Source: Bin52 sp965213935
Lineage (GTDB): Bacteria > Pseudomonadota > Alphaproteobacteria > Thalassobaculales > Thalassobaculaceae
Direction of reading: 5' to 3'
Assembly: GCA_965213935.1 (NCBI GenBank)
Contig: CBDCAO010000010.1
Location: 620,001 to 684,000 of the forward strand
DNA length: 64,000 nucleotides
A program made the translations under genes and the position numbers. A model generated the notes under the pieces. That model was given only the letters and a program-made list of their open reading frames with translations, had not been told where the DNA came from and did not search any database. The stretch's first letter is position 1. Each line of letters starts with the position of its first letter. This document shows positions 33,298-41,653 of this stretch, in pieces.

Positions 33298-34311
33298 ATG
33301 ACCCGTTCCATTCCCGTCATCGACCTGGCATCGTTCCGGTCCGGAAACGCGGCCGGCGGCGATCGTGTCGCCGCAGAGCTCAACCAGGCGCTCAGGACGC
33401 TGGGGTTTGCCGTCATCTCCGGTCACGGGCCTGATCCGCGGGTCGGTGAGGCGCTGCACGAGGCGGCCCTGCGGTTTTTCGATCTTCCGCGGGCCGAGAA
33501 GCTGCGGGTCCGCCGTCCACGCAATGACCAGAACCGCGGCTACATCCCGTTCGGAGAGGAAACCCTGGTGCGCATGGCGGGCGGGGACGGCCCACCCGAT
33601 GTCAAGGAGGTCTTTGCCATCGGTCCGGAGGGGTTTCCCCCGGATGATCCCTATTTTGTCGGTCCGGCCAGCTACCCCAGCTTCGCGCCCAACCTGTGGC
33701 CCGAGGCTCCCGCGGATCTCAGGGAGCGGATGTGCGCCTACTGGGCCGGGATGGAGGATCTGATGCGAACCGTTGCCGCGGTGATTGCCCGTGGTATCGG
33801 GATGGCGGACGACACGTTTGACGACATTCTCGGACCGGCCCATACAAGCCAGTTGCGGCTGCTGCACTATCCGCCTGTCGACGGGCCGGTCGAGCCGGGC
33901 CAGTTGCGGGCCGGCGAACATACCGATGTCGGCATGATGACACTCCTGCGCAACGATCCCGCGCCCGGCGGACTTCAGGTCCGGGGACCGGACGGGGAGT
34001 GGATCGAGGCACCGGCCATTGCCGACACCTGGATTCTGAATATCGGTGATCTCCTGATGCGCTGGACCAACGACCGGCTGGTGTCGACGCCGCACCGGGT
34101 CGTGATCCCACCGGCCGACGCGGGGACGAGGTCGCGGCGCCTGTCGATGGGGTTCTTCGTCGGGCCGCGCTACGATGCTGTCGTGTCCTGCCTGCCAAGC
34201 TGTCACGACGACCGTGATCCACCGCGCCATCCGCCGGTGACGGTGCATGACTATCGCACCGCCCGATTCGCGGCCGGGGCCGGAGACAACCGGCCGTTTC
34301 GCGCCGCCTGA
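33298..34311 (+). CDS. 2OG-Fe(II) oxygenase, isopenicillin N synthase-like
   Basis: Cytoplasmic non-haem iron oxygenase of 337 residues. The N-terminal DIOX_N domain (IPVIDLASFR, then ALRTLGFAVISGHG, and a DQNRGYIPFGEE segment) precedes the catalytic domain. Iron ligands are His208-x-Asp210 (GEHTDVG) and His266 (STPHRVV); Arg281 in RLS is the probable 2-oxoglutarate-binding residue, as in RxS. GGGGAGGAG lies seven bases before the ATG at 33298. Members include ethylene-forming, thebaine, gibberellin and unknown bacterial oxygenases; the substrate is unknown. A beta-hydroxyacid dehydrogenase gene follows 41 bases later, and the two may be a pathway pair. Confidence 0.85.
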   Translation: MTRSIPVIDLASFRSGNAAGGDRVAAELNQALRTLGFAVISGHGPDPRVGEALHEAALRFFDLPRAEKLRVRRPRNDQNRGYIPFGEETLVRMAGGDGPPDVKEVFAIGPEGFPPDDPYFVGPASYPSFAPNLWPEAPADLRERMCAYWAGMEDLMRTVAAVIARGIGMADDTFDDILGPAHTSQLRLLHYPPVDGPVEPGQLRAGEHTDVGMMTLLRNDPAPGGLQVRGPDGEWIEAPAIADTWILNIGDLLMRWTNDRLVSTPHRVVIPPADAGTRSRRLSMGFFVGPRYDAVVSCLPSCHDDRDPPRHPPVTVHDYRTARFAAGAGDNRPFRAA

Positions 34312-34352
34312 CCAGCAGGCGCCGTACGCCTCGCACCGTATCTGGAGATGGA

Positions 34353-35261
34353 ATGATGAAGGTTGGGATGATCGGTCTCGGGGGCATGGGCAGACCGGTC
34401 GCAGAGTGCATTCTGCGTGCGGGTTTTCCGCTCGTGGTCGCGGACCTGCGCGAAGAGCCGGTCGCGGCACTGACCGCCGCCGGCGCCTCAGCGGCAGCGT
34501 CCCCGGCCAGGGTGGCGGAGTTGTCCGATGTGGTGATTGCGTCCCTTCCGTCGAATGCGGCGAGCGAGGAGGTAGCCCTGGGCCCGGACGGAGTGCTTGC
34601 CGGGGCGAGCCAGGGCGACGTGTACATCGACACCAGCACGATCTCGCCCGAAGTGATCCGGCGGGTCGCCGAACAGGCGGCGGACCGCGGCATCGGTGTG
34701 CTCGATGCCCCGGTGAGTGGTGGCATCCGCCAGCGCCGCGACGGCGACCTGACGGTGATGGTGGGCGGCGAGGCGGCCGACTTCGAGCGCGCCGGACCGG
34801 TGCTCAGGGCCTTCGGCAGCACCGTTGTTCACGTTGGCGGTATCGGGGCGGGAGCGACGGTCAAGCTGGTGAACAACCTGATCATGGCCTGCAACGCGGC
34901 GGCGGCGATCGAGGGGGTGCTGCTCGGCGTGAAGGCCGGACTTGATCCCCGGATCATCCACGAGGTGGTGAGCGTGAGTACCGGCGGAAGCCGGATATTC
35001 GACAACGTGGTCGGGCGCATGCTTGACACCCCCTCCGCACCGAAGCCCGGAACCGTTGCGGCCCAGGGACTGCACACCGTTAGCAAGGATGTCCGTCTCG
35101 CCATGGATCTGGCCCAGTCCAATGGCGTTCCGGTCCCGATGGGTGCCGCCGCGGCCCAGATCTGGCTCGCCGCCGAGGCCCGGGGGCTGTCGCGGCACGA
35201 GATCTGGTCACTTGCCGAGGTTCTCGAAGAACTGACCGGAGTTCGCGTCGCGCAACGCTGA
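34353..35261 (+). CDS. NAD(P)-dependent beta-hydroxyacid dehydrogenase
   Basis: A 302-residue enzyme of the 3-hydroxyisobutyrate / 2-hydroxy-3-oxopropionate (tartronate semialdehyde) dehydrogenase family. The Rossmann motif GLGGMG is at residues 8-13, the substrate-binding DAPVSGG at about 118-124, and the catalytic Lys171 lies in GATVKLVNN. The substrate is not determined. It lies 41 bases after the 2OG oxygenase and converges on the mntR-type gene, 14 bases apart. An in-frame second Met directly follows the first; either could be used. Confidence 0.86.
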   Translation: MMKVGMIGLGGMGRPVAECILRAGFPLVVADLREEPVAALTAAGASAAASPARVAELSDVVIASLPSNAASEEVALGPDGVLAGASQGDVYIDTSTISPEVIRRVAEQAADRGIGVLDAPVSGGIRQRRDGDLTVMVGGEAADFERAGPVLRAFGSTVVHVGGIGAGATVKLVNNLIMACNAAAAIEGVLLGVKAGLDPRIIHEVVSVSTGGSRIFDNVVGRMLDTPSAPKPGTVAAQGLHTVSKDVRLAMDLAQSNGVPVPMGAAAAQIWLAAEARGLSRHEIWSLAEVLEELTGVRVAQR

Positions 35262-35275
35262 CGCCTGGGCAGAAT

Positions 35276-35794
35276 TCAGTCCTGCGCCAGCCTCGCGGTG
35301 AGCCGTTTCAGCGCCGCGACGGTCTCGTCGCTCAAATGGTGTTCCAGCCCTTCCGCGTCGGCTTCGGCGGTTTCCGGCGCAATGCCGAGCGCGTGCAGGA
35401 AGTCGAGCACCACCCGGTGCCTGGCCCGGGACCACTCGGCGAGTTCCCGTCCCCTGCGGGTCAGGAAGATCGCGCGATAGGGACGGGAATCAACATAGCC
35501 GTCCTTCTGCAGCCTCTGGACTGCCGCATTGACAGTCGGGGGCGTGACGCCGAGCAGGGCGGCGAGGTCAACGAGCCGCGCCTCGCCATGGTGCTCGATC
35601 AGGTCCGAGATCAGTTCGACGTAGTCCTCGGCGATCTCGACACTGTGGTCGTCGCGAACCCGCTGGAACAGGGCTGCACGCCGCCCGGAATCGGCGAGGT
35701 CGATCACCGGTGTCCGTGAACCCTCGTCCGGCGAACCGCTGCGGCCCCGTTTCACCAAGGCCACGCGTCCCGGAGGGATAACGGCTTGACGCAC
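35276..35794 (-). CDS. mntR: MntR/DtxR-family metal-dependent transcriptional regulator
   Basis: A 172-residue repressor related to E. coli MntR. It has DYVELISDLIEHHGEARLVDLAALLGVTPPTV as the helix-turn-helix, a wing with YRAIFLTRRGRELAEWSRARH, and the metal-binding dimerisation part with DAEGLEHHLSDETVAAL. That segment matches the EGMEHHVSEET of MntR, carrying the histidine and glutamate metal ligands. The start is a GTG at 35794; a shorter start is possible because the first 30 residues are poorly conserved. It is divergent from the metal ABC operon across about 134 bases and very probably controls it in response to manganese. Confidence 0.88.
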   Translation of the reverse strand: MRQAVIPPGRVALVKRGRSGSPDEGSRTPVIDLADSGRRAALFQRVRDDHSVEIAEDYVELISDLIEHHGEARLVDLAALLGVTPPTVNAAVQRLQKDGYVDSRPYRAIFLTRRGRELAEWSRARHRVVLDFLHALGIAPETAEADAEGLEHHLSDETVAALKRLTARLAQD

Positions 35795-35810
35795 ATTATT
35801 TGCATGTACT

Positions 35811-35835
35811 AACTTTCTTCATGCGTGACGAAGTT
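35811..35835. promoter_or_regulatory. Imperfect inverted repeat in the mntR / metal ABC intergenic gap
   Basis: AACTTTCTTC at 35811 is partly repeated inversely as GACGAAGTT ending at 35835 (five outer base pairs plus one inner). It lies between the divergent starts, where a DtxR/MntR operator would be expected. The match is weak, so this is only a candidate. Confidence 0.28.
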
Positions 35836-35928
35836 GATGCGGACATACAAAGCGACGCGTGCGAATCGGCTGCCGGTGCTTGACGGATAATGAGCCTACA
35901 CCACATTCACATCCGGCGTCGAACCCGC

Positions 35929-36885
35929 ATGACCCGGCCCGGCCGGGTATCGTGGCGGGTTGCGGCGTGGGTCTGCCTGTGGCTCCTGGCCGGCGCGGGA
36001 CCGGCACAGGCCGGTCTGTCGGTCGTCGTCACAATCGCGCAGATCGGCGAGCCGCTGCGCGAGATCGTCGGCGAACACGGCGAGGTGATCAACCTGGTGG
36101 GAGAGGGGGTCGATCCGCACCTCTACCGGCCCACGCGGTCCGACATGGCACGTCTGGTCCGGGCCGACGCCGTCTTCTGGAACGGGCTGAGGCTCGAGGC
36201 AAGGATGGAAGAGGTCCTGCGGAATCTGGCGGCCAGCCGGCCGTCGGTGGCACTGGCCGAGGAACTGCCGCCGCGGCGTATCCGCGGCGCCATGCTGCCT
36301 GATCCGCATATCTGGATGGACCCGGGCCTGTGGCGCGAGGCACTTGCCCGGGCGGTGACCGTGCTGTCCTCTCTCGCACCCGAGGCTGCCGACGAGTTTG
36401 CCGCAAGGGCGGAGCGCTACTTCACCCGGCTCGAGGAGCTCGAGGCGCGGGTCGAGACCATGACCCGGACCGTGCCGGCCCGTCGCCGGGTGCTGGTCAC
36501 TGCCCACGACGCCTTCGGATACTTCGGTGACCGGTTCGGTTTCGAGGTGGTCGGGATTCAGGGCCTCAGTACCGACAGCGAGACCGGGCTGCGGCGCATC
36601 GAGCAGATCGTCACAATGCTTGTCAGCCGCAATATCCCGGCTGTTTTCGCCGAGACCTCGGTATCGGAGCGTGATGTCCGGGCCCTGATCGAGGGTGCTG
36701 CTGCCGCGGGACACCAGGTGCGATTCGGCGGTCGGCTGTTCTCCGATGCCATGGGCGCGCCGGACAGCCCCGAGGGCACCTATGTCGGCATGATCGAACA
36801 CAATGCCAGAACCATTGTCGGCGCCCTGGGTGGCGCCGTTTCGCGCCAACGCCTGGCGCGGGGTGCGGCTCATGATCGATCCTGA
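35929..36885 (+). CDS. Metal ABC transporter substrate-binding protein (TroA/MntA type)
   Basis: Periplasmic cluster A-I binding protein, about 318 residues from the ATG at 35929. The N-terminal signal peptide is clear (WRVAAWVCLWLLAGAGPAQA, cleaved near residue 28). Likely metal ligands are His64 (DPHLYRP), His127 (DPHIWMDP), His193 (TAHDAFGYF) and Asp273 (LFSDAMG). That set of three histidines and an aspartate is the TroA/ZnuA-like form rather than the Glu form of typical manganese-only MntC/PsaA. An upstream in-frame ATG at 35890 is less likely. The operon is divergent from mntR and continues with ATPase and two permeases; the ATPase start overlaps its end by 14 bases. Confidence 0.87.
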   Translation: MTRPGRVSWRVAAWVCLWLLAGAGPAQAGLSVVVTIAQIGEPLREIVGEHGEVINLVGEGVDPHLYRPTRSDMARLVRADAVFWNGLRLEARMEEVLRNLAASRPSVALAEELPPRRIRGAMLPDPHIWMDPGLWREALARAVTVLSSLAPEAADEFAARAERYFTRLEELEARVETMTRTVPARRRVLVTAHDAFGYFGDRFGFEVVGIQGLSTDSETGLRRIEQIVTMLVSRNIPAVFAETSVSERDVRALIEGAAAAGHQVRFGGRLFSDAMGAPDSPEGTYVGMIEHNARTIVGALGGAVSRQRLARGAAHDRS

Positions 36886-37660
36886 AGCGGTTCCGCCGGC
36901 CGGGCGCATGCTTTCGACAACCGACCTGCCCCTCTGCGTACAGGGACTCACAGTCGCATACGGGTCCCGCCCGGTGCTGTGGAACGTCGGGCTCAGAGCT
37001 GCGGCCGGTTCCCTGACCGCGGTGGTCGGCCCGAACGGTGCCGGAAAGTCGACGCTGCTGCGCGCAGTGATCGGTCAGGTTCCACGGCTTGCGGGACACG
37101 TCAGGGTCTTCGGCAGGCGGTTTGAGCCCGGTGACGGAACCGTTGCCTACGTCCCGCAGCAGGGTGTCGTCGACTGGGAGTTTCCCGCCTCGGCCCTCGA
37201 CGTGGTCGCGATGGGCCTGTACGGCGACATCGGCTGGTTCCGACCGGTGCGCCGGAGGCATCGGGCCAGGGCCCTGGAGATGCTCGACCGGGTCGGCCTT
37301 GCGGACAGTGCAGGGCGCCAGATCGGGCAGCTGTCGGGCGGGCAACGCCAGAGGATGTTCATTGCGCGCGCCCTGGCCCAGGACGCGGAGATCTACCTGC
37401 TCGACGAACCCCTGGCCGGGGTCGATGCCGTTACCGAGACGCGAATCATGACGATCCTGCGCAAGCTTGCGGATGCGGGCCGAACCATCGTCGCGGTCCA
37501 TCACGACCTCGAGACCCTGCAGCAGTACTTCACTCACGCGCTGCTGCTCAACGGCCGCGTGGTTGAAGCCGGACCCGTGGGGGGTGTCGTCGCCTCCGCA
37601 TCCCTTGACCGGACCTACGGCAGGTTCGCGACCGCAGGAGCCGGCATCGGCGCCGGCTGA
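36872..37660 (+). CDS. Metal ABC transporter ATP-binding protein
   Basis: Energises uptake of manganese, zinc or iron through the adjacent permeases. 262 residues, start ATG at 36872. Walker A GPNGAGKST at residues 53-61, Q-loop AYVPQQ, signature LSGGQRQRM, Walker B with IYLLDEPLAGVD, and the H-loop VHHD are all present. The gene overlaps the preceding binding-protein gene by 14 bases and the next permease by one (TGATG), showing translational coupling. Confidence 0.92.
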   Translation: MIDPEAVPPAGRMLSTTDLPLCVQGLTVAYGSRPVLWNVGLRAAAGSLTAVVGPNGAGKSTLLRAVIGQVPRLAGHVRVFGRRFEPGDGTVAYVPQQGVVDWEFPASALDVVAMGLYGDIGWFRPVRRRHRARALEMLDRVGLADSAGRQIGQLSGGQRQRMFIARALAQDAEIYLLDEPLAGVDAVTETRIMTILRKLADAGRTIVAVHHDLETLQQYFTHALLLNGRVVEAGPVGGVVASASLDRTYGRFATAGAGIGAG

Positions 37661-38868
37661 TGGAAGTTTCCGGTCTGGCCGAACTGGCCCGTATCCTGAT
37701 CCTGGACGCCGGTTACAACACGGCGCTGGTCATGGCGAGCTCAACGGTCTTCGGGGTTGCCGCCGGTGTGATCGGCTGTTTCACCATGCTGCGACGCCGG
37801 TCGATGATCAGCGACGCCATCAGCCACGCCACCCTGCCGGGCATTGCGCTGGCCTTTCTGTTCGGACTGGCGGTGTTCGGAACCGGGCGCAACATCGTGC
37901 TGCTGTCGACGGGTGCCGCGGCAACCGGGGTCCTCGGTATCCTGGCCGTGCACTGGATAAGGGAGAGGACGCGTCTCGGCGAGGATGCGGCAATCGGCAC
38001 GGTGCTGAGCGGTTTCTTCGGCGCCGGCGTGGTGCTGATGAGCCATGTCCAGACCCTGCCTGCTGCCGGCCAGGCCGGTCTCGACGGGTTCCTGCTCGGC
38101 GCGACAGCGACCATGACCGCCGACGAGGCGATGATGATCACGGTGGCGGCAGTCCTGGTCAAGGCGGCGACCCTGGCGTTGATGCGGCCGTTCGCCGCCG
38201 TGTGCCTCGACGAACAGCATGCGTCAAACCTGGGACTCGCGGTCGTGACCATCGACATGGTGATGACCGCGCTGCTGCTCCTCGTCGTGGTGACCGGACT
38301 GAAGACCGTTGGCCTCATCCTTGTGATCGCCCTGGTGATCATTCCCCCGGTCACGGCGCGGTTCTGGACTGATCGACTGGGCGTGATGCTTGTGATCTCG
38401 GGTCTTGTCGGCGGAGGGGCCTGTTATGCGGGAAGTGCCGCGTCCGCATTCTGGCCCGACATGCCGACCGGAGCGGTCATCGTGATCCTGGCGGCAACGG
38501 CATGCGCGTTCTCCGTTGCGGCCGCACCGGCACGCGGCGTGGTGTCGCGCCTGGTGACCGCGCGACGTTTTCGCCGTCGCGTCATGCTGCGCCAGGCGCT
38601 GGTCGCCTGCTCGCGCGGTGATCGGCCGGAAGGTGCCGCGCTGCACATGCTGCAGTCGGCTGGCCTGCTCGGTGCCGACGCAGAACTCACGATGCGCGGA
38701 CATGCGCAGGCCGTGGCGACCGCCAGCGACTGGCGCCTGTGGGAACTCTACCTCGAGTGGTACCCGGAACGGGCGCTCGCGACACACGAGTGGGGCAGCA
38801 GGCCGATCGGCGAGGTGCTTTCCGCCGACACGGTTGCGGAGCTTCGCGCGAGGGCGGGGTCTGAATGA
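37660..38868 (+). CDS. Metal ABC transporter permease with C-terminal DtxR-like extension
   Basis: A 402-residue membrane protein. The first 285 or so residues are the ABC-3 permease of MntB/TroC type, with about nine hydrophobic segments and the conserved GCFTMLRRRSMISDAISHATLPG. The C-terminal 110 residues are soluble (RRRVMLRQALVACSRGDRPE, then LTMRGHAQAVATASDWRLWELYLEWYPERA) and resemble the winged-helix or metal-binding part of DtxR/MntR regulators. This extension occurs in some TroC proteins but is not universal. Overlaps the ATPase stop by one base and the next permease start by four. Confidence 0.85.
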   Translation: MEVSGLAELARILILDAGYNTALVMASSTVFGVAAGVIGCFTMLRRRSMISDAISHATLPGIALAFLFGLAVFGTGRNIVLLSTGAAATGVLGILAVHWIRERTRLGEDAAIGTVLSGFFGAGVVLMSHVQTLPAAGQAGLDGFLLGATATMTADEAMMITVAAVLVKAATLALMRPFAAVCLDEQHASNLGLAVVTIDMVMTALLLLVVVTGLKTVGLILVIALVIIPPVTARFWTDRLGVMLVISGLVGGGACYAGSAASAFWPDMPTGAVIVILAATACAFSVAAAPARGVVSRLVTARRFRRRVMLRQALVACSRGDRPEGAALHMLQSAGLLGADAELTMRGHAQAVATASDWRLWELYLEWYPERALATHEWGSRPIGEVLSADTVAELRARAGSE

Positions 38869-39791
38869 CGCTTGAGGAATTCCTCGTGCTGGACATGCCG
38901 GCAATCCTGACCGCCACGCTTGCCTGCGTGACCTGTTCCCTGGTCGGAAGCTTCCTGGTGTTGCGTCGCCAGGCCCTGCTGGCGGATGCGGTCAGTCATG
39001 TCGTCCTGCCGGGCATTGTTGGCGCCGTCCTGTTGACGGGCGCGATGACCGGTGTCGCGATCATGGCCGGTGCACTGGTGGCGGCCCTCGTCGCGGTCGC
39101 AGCGATCGAACTGTTGCGCGTTTGCGGGCGCCTGGAGGCCGGCGCTGCCATGGGGACGGTGTTTACCACCATGTTCGCCGTGGGTGTTGCGATGCTCGAG
39201 TGGTCCGATGTCGCCGATGGCTACATTGATGCCCGGCATGTTCTGTTCGGCAGTCTCGAGACTGTGCTGTGGATGTCGCCCGGGGACCTCACGGCGGTGC
39301 CGCGGCAAATCGTCACGCTTGCGGTCGTGCTTGCACTTCTCGCCGGTCTTTGTGGCTGCTTCCACAAGGAACTGGCGGTCTCGACCTTCGATCCGGCACT
39401 CGCCGCCCTGCTGGGTTTCCGGCCGCGCCTGATCGCGATTGCACTTGTCACGGCGACCGGGGCAGCCGCCGTGGCGGCGTTCGAGGCGGTCGGCTCGATC
39501 CTGGTGATCGCGATGTTCGTCGGTCCGCCATGTGTCGCGCGCATGCTGACCGACCGCCTGTCCCTGCAGCTCTGGCTTTCGGTCCTGGTCGCCGCGGTCG
39601 CGGCCGTGGCCGGATACGTCCTCGCAGCCTTCGGCCCGGGACTCTACGGAAGCCCGAATTCCCTGAACGCGGCCGGCACCATTGCCGTCACGGTCGGGAT
39701 CCTGCAGGTGCTGACGATGCTGTTCGCCCCGCGATACGGTGCACTCTCGGTAACCCGGCGCGGTCAGTCGAGCCAGTCAGCCACGAGGTAG
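38865..39791 (+). CDS. Metal ABC transporter permease, second subunit
   Basis: A 308-residue ABC-3 family permease (TroD/MntD type), pairing with the preceding permease. The conserved SLVGSFLVLRRQALLADAVS and LPGIVGAVLL segments are present, with about eight membrane spans and GFRPRLIAIALVTATGAAAV in the middle. It starts at the ATGA overlap with the first permease. It is the last gene of the binding-protein / ATPase / permease / permease operon. Its final 28 bases overlap the convergent small gene at 39764. Confidence 0.88.
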   Translation: MTLEEFLVLDMPAILTATLACVTCSLVGSFLVLRRQALLADAVSHVVLPGIVGAVLLTGAMTGVAIMAGALVAALVAVAAIELLRVCGRLEAGAAMGTVFTTMFAVGVAMLEWSDVADGYIDARHVLFGSLETVLWMSPGDLTAVPRQIVTLAVVLALLAGLCGCFHKELAVSTFDPALAALLGFRPRLIAIALVTATGAAAVAAFEAVGSILVIAMFVGPPCVARMLTDRLSLQLWLSVLVAAVAAVAGYVLAAFGPGLYGSPNSLNAAGTIAVTVGILQVLTMLFAPRYGALSVTRRGQSSQSATR

Positions 39792-39970
39792 CACGCCCTC
39801 GTGGCGGGAACCTCCGGATGATGGTGCCGAAAGACCGAGACCGCCGACTTGAATGAAACTTCTTCTGTTGCGCCACACTCGCGCAGTCGCCGATAGGCCG
39901 TGGTTACCGCCCGATAACAGACATCGGTGGGCGCGCAACCCGGATCCGGCTGCGCATCTTTCGAACTCAT
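39764..39970 (-). CDS. Small conserved protein of unknown function
   Basis: Only 68 residues: MSSKDAQPDPGCAP at the start and SAVSVFRHHHPEVPATRACY at the end, finishing LVADWLD. No catalytic motif, membrane span or signal is visible. The shape (a helix with YRRLRECGATEE, then the VFRHHHPE segment) matches a small protein I recall in other alphaproteobacteria, often with a similar VFRxHHPExP segment and C-terminal VADWLD, but I cannot confirm it without searching. It overlaps the metal permease tail by 28 bases on the opposite strand. Confidence 0.6.
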   Translation of the reverse strand: MSSKDAQPDPGCAPTDVCYRAVTTAYRRLRECGATEEVSFKSAVSVFRHHHPEVPATRACYLVADWLD

Positions 39971-40166
39971 GTCAGGCTCCCGACAGAACGATTGCGCACT
40001 GTAGCGAACCAGTCACGGCACGCAACGGTTTTCTTGAGGAGAATATAGGGCCTTATAGACGGCGCATGCCACCTGCAGGGCCTGAATCAAAGACCTGCAG
40101 GCGCTTTCTCCTTGCATGTTCCACGTTATTTCCTGTATAATTCCCGTACTGTTCGGGCGAGGCCGC

Positions 40167-41116
40167 ATGCCGTCCGCGACAAGACCCGAGACAAGACCGC
40201 AGCGTGCGCACCGCCAGGTCACGGACCGTCTGCTGCCGCAGACGCGGGGCAACTGGCGCCGCCTGGAGCGGGTGCTGGAGAGCCAGCGGCAGTTGTACAA
40301 CGCCGCTCTGCAGGAGCGGTCGGACGCCTGGCGGCTGGCGGGCGTCTCGCTCTCCTCTATCGACCAGGCGAAGTCTCTGACGGTGTGCCGCCGGGGCGGC
40401 AATCCCTACCCTGACAGCACGCCGGTGAGCGCGGTGCTGAAGCGCGAGACCGGGCGCTGGTCTGCCGTGGTCTGCCATGCGGTTTCTCATCCGCAGCCGG
40501 AGGATGACGGGAGGGTGTTCGGCGTTGACATGAATGCCGGCTGTTCCACGCCCCGGACACGCGCCGCCTCGAGGCCCGGAGGCGCCGGTATCAGCGCATG
40601 GTTGCGCGGCGCAGGCGCACAAGGGCGCGTCTCGCCAGGACGGCACGGCGCATCGCCATGGCCCGGCGCGACTGGCACCACCAGGTCTCGCGCAGGATCG
40701 CGGAGGGTGCGCACACCGTCGCGATCGAGGACCTGAAGGTGAAGGCCATGACGGCAAGCGCCCGGGGCACGGCGGAAGAGCCGGGCAGCGGGGTGAAGCA
40801 GAAGGCCGGGCTCAACCGGGTCGTTCTCGACACCGGCTGGGCCGCCCTGCGCGCGATGCTGGAGTACAAGGCGGGGCGCGTGATCGCGGTCGATCCCCGC
40901 CACACCAGCCAGACCTGTGCGGCGTGCGGGCACGTCGACGCCCGATCGCGCAGGACACGGGACCGGTTTCACTGCGTGGCCTGCGGCCACGCCGATCATG
41001 CGGACGCGAATGCTGCCCGCACCATACGGCGTCGGGGACAGGCGCTGCTGCACGGGGAGGCTGCCGGGGTGCCGGGCCGTGGAACCGTGAACACACAAGC
41101 AAGGATGGCGGCATGA
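40167..41116 (+). pseudogene. IS200/IS605-family TnpB (frameshifted, internally deleted)
   Basis: RNA-guided nuclease of IS605-type elements, broken. The first frame (from ATG 40167) covers the N-terminus (LLPQTRGNWRRLERVLESQ) and, after an apparent deletion at about 40391, the RuvC-I aspartate in VFGVDMNAG. The frame then shifts between about 40540 and 40553; PDTRRLEARRRRYQRM continues in the next frame. That frame carries the RuvC-II glutamate in TVAIEDLKVKAM, the zinc finger CAACG...CVACG and the last aspartate in HADANAA. No tnpA gene is present. About 195 bases of the 5' end recur at 3405-3600. The shift and deletion make it inactive. Confidence 0.82.
40196..40391 (+). repeat. Dispersed repeat, copy 2 (tnpB 5' segment)
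   Basis: Second copy of the segment at 3405-3600, inside the tnpB pseudogene. Similarity ends near 40391 where this copy has lost internal coding sequence. Confidence 0.85.
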
Positions 41117-41215
41117 GCCGTCAACTCTTGTTTGTGAGTCCCAGAAAATAGAACAGTGCCCGCGCCAGGCGAAGCCCCGGGAGGAAGCGGGCGATGACCG
41201 GACGCCCTGACGGCC

Positions 41216-41653
41216 TCAGCCAGCGTCCGAAGCCAGGCGCGCCGCCGCGATGGTCGCATCGAACGGCAGCATGATCGACTGGTGACGGTTGGTGAAGACA
41301 CGGGCCGGTTCAAGCAGGGCGAGGTCGGACCAGTCACCGTCCGGCGGGTGACCCTCGCCGGCAAGCATCGCCCGCATGGTGCCGCGAACCCGGCGAACCT
41401 CGGCGACCGTCTTGCCAACCACGGCGCGGGCGAAGATCGATGACGAGGCGCTGCCGAGCGCACAGGCATCCACGGTCTGGCCATAGTCGACGATCACGTC
41501 GTCGGCGAGATCGATGTCCACCGTTACCGAGCTGCCACAGGAACGGGACACGACCGTGGCGGTGGCATCCGGATCCGCAAGACGTTCGGTGCGCGCAATC
41601 TCGGCCGCAAGGGCAAGCAATCGGTCCTGGTAGAGGTCGTCAAGTGCGGTCAT
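41216..41653 (-). CDS. Iron-sulfur cluster assembly scaffold protein (SufU/NifU-N like)
   Basis: A 145-residue protein of the IscU/NifU-N fold, on which Fe-S clusters are built. Two ligand cysteines are visible, Cys39 in SRSCGSS and Cys64 in DACALGSASSS. At the place of the third cysteine (ARIKCATLSW in B. subtilis SufU) this protein has serine within NRHQSIMLPF. The start overlaps the sufE stop by four bases, so the two are co-translated. Given the missing third cysteine, it may work with SufE in sulfur transfer rather than as a full scaffold. Confidence 0.75.
   Translation of the reverse strand: MTALDDLYQDRLLALAAEIARTERLADPDATATVVSRSCGSSVTVDIDLADDVIVDYGQTVDACALGSASSSIFARAVVGKTVAEVRRVRGTMRAMLAGEGHPPDGDWSDLALLEPARVFTNRHQSIMLPFDATIAAARLASDAG

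Noticed and set aside
40196..41116. Active IS605 element with functional TnpB
   Set aside because: An internal deletion and a shift between 40540 and 40553 break the gene, and no tnpA is nearby.
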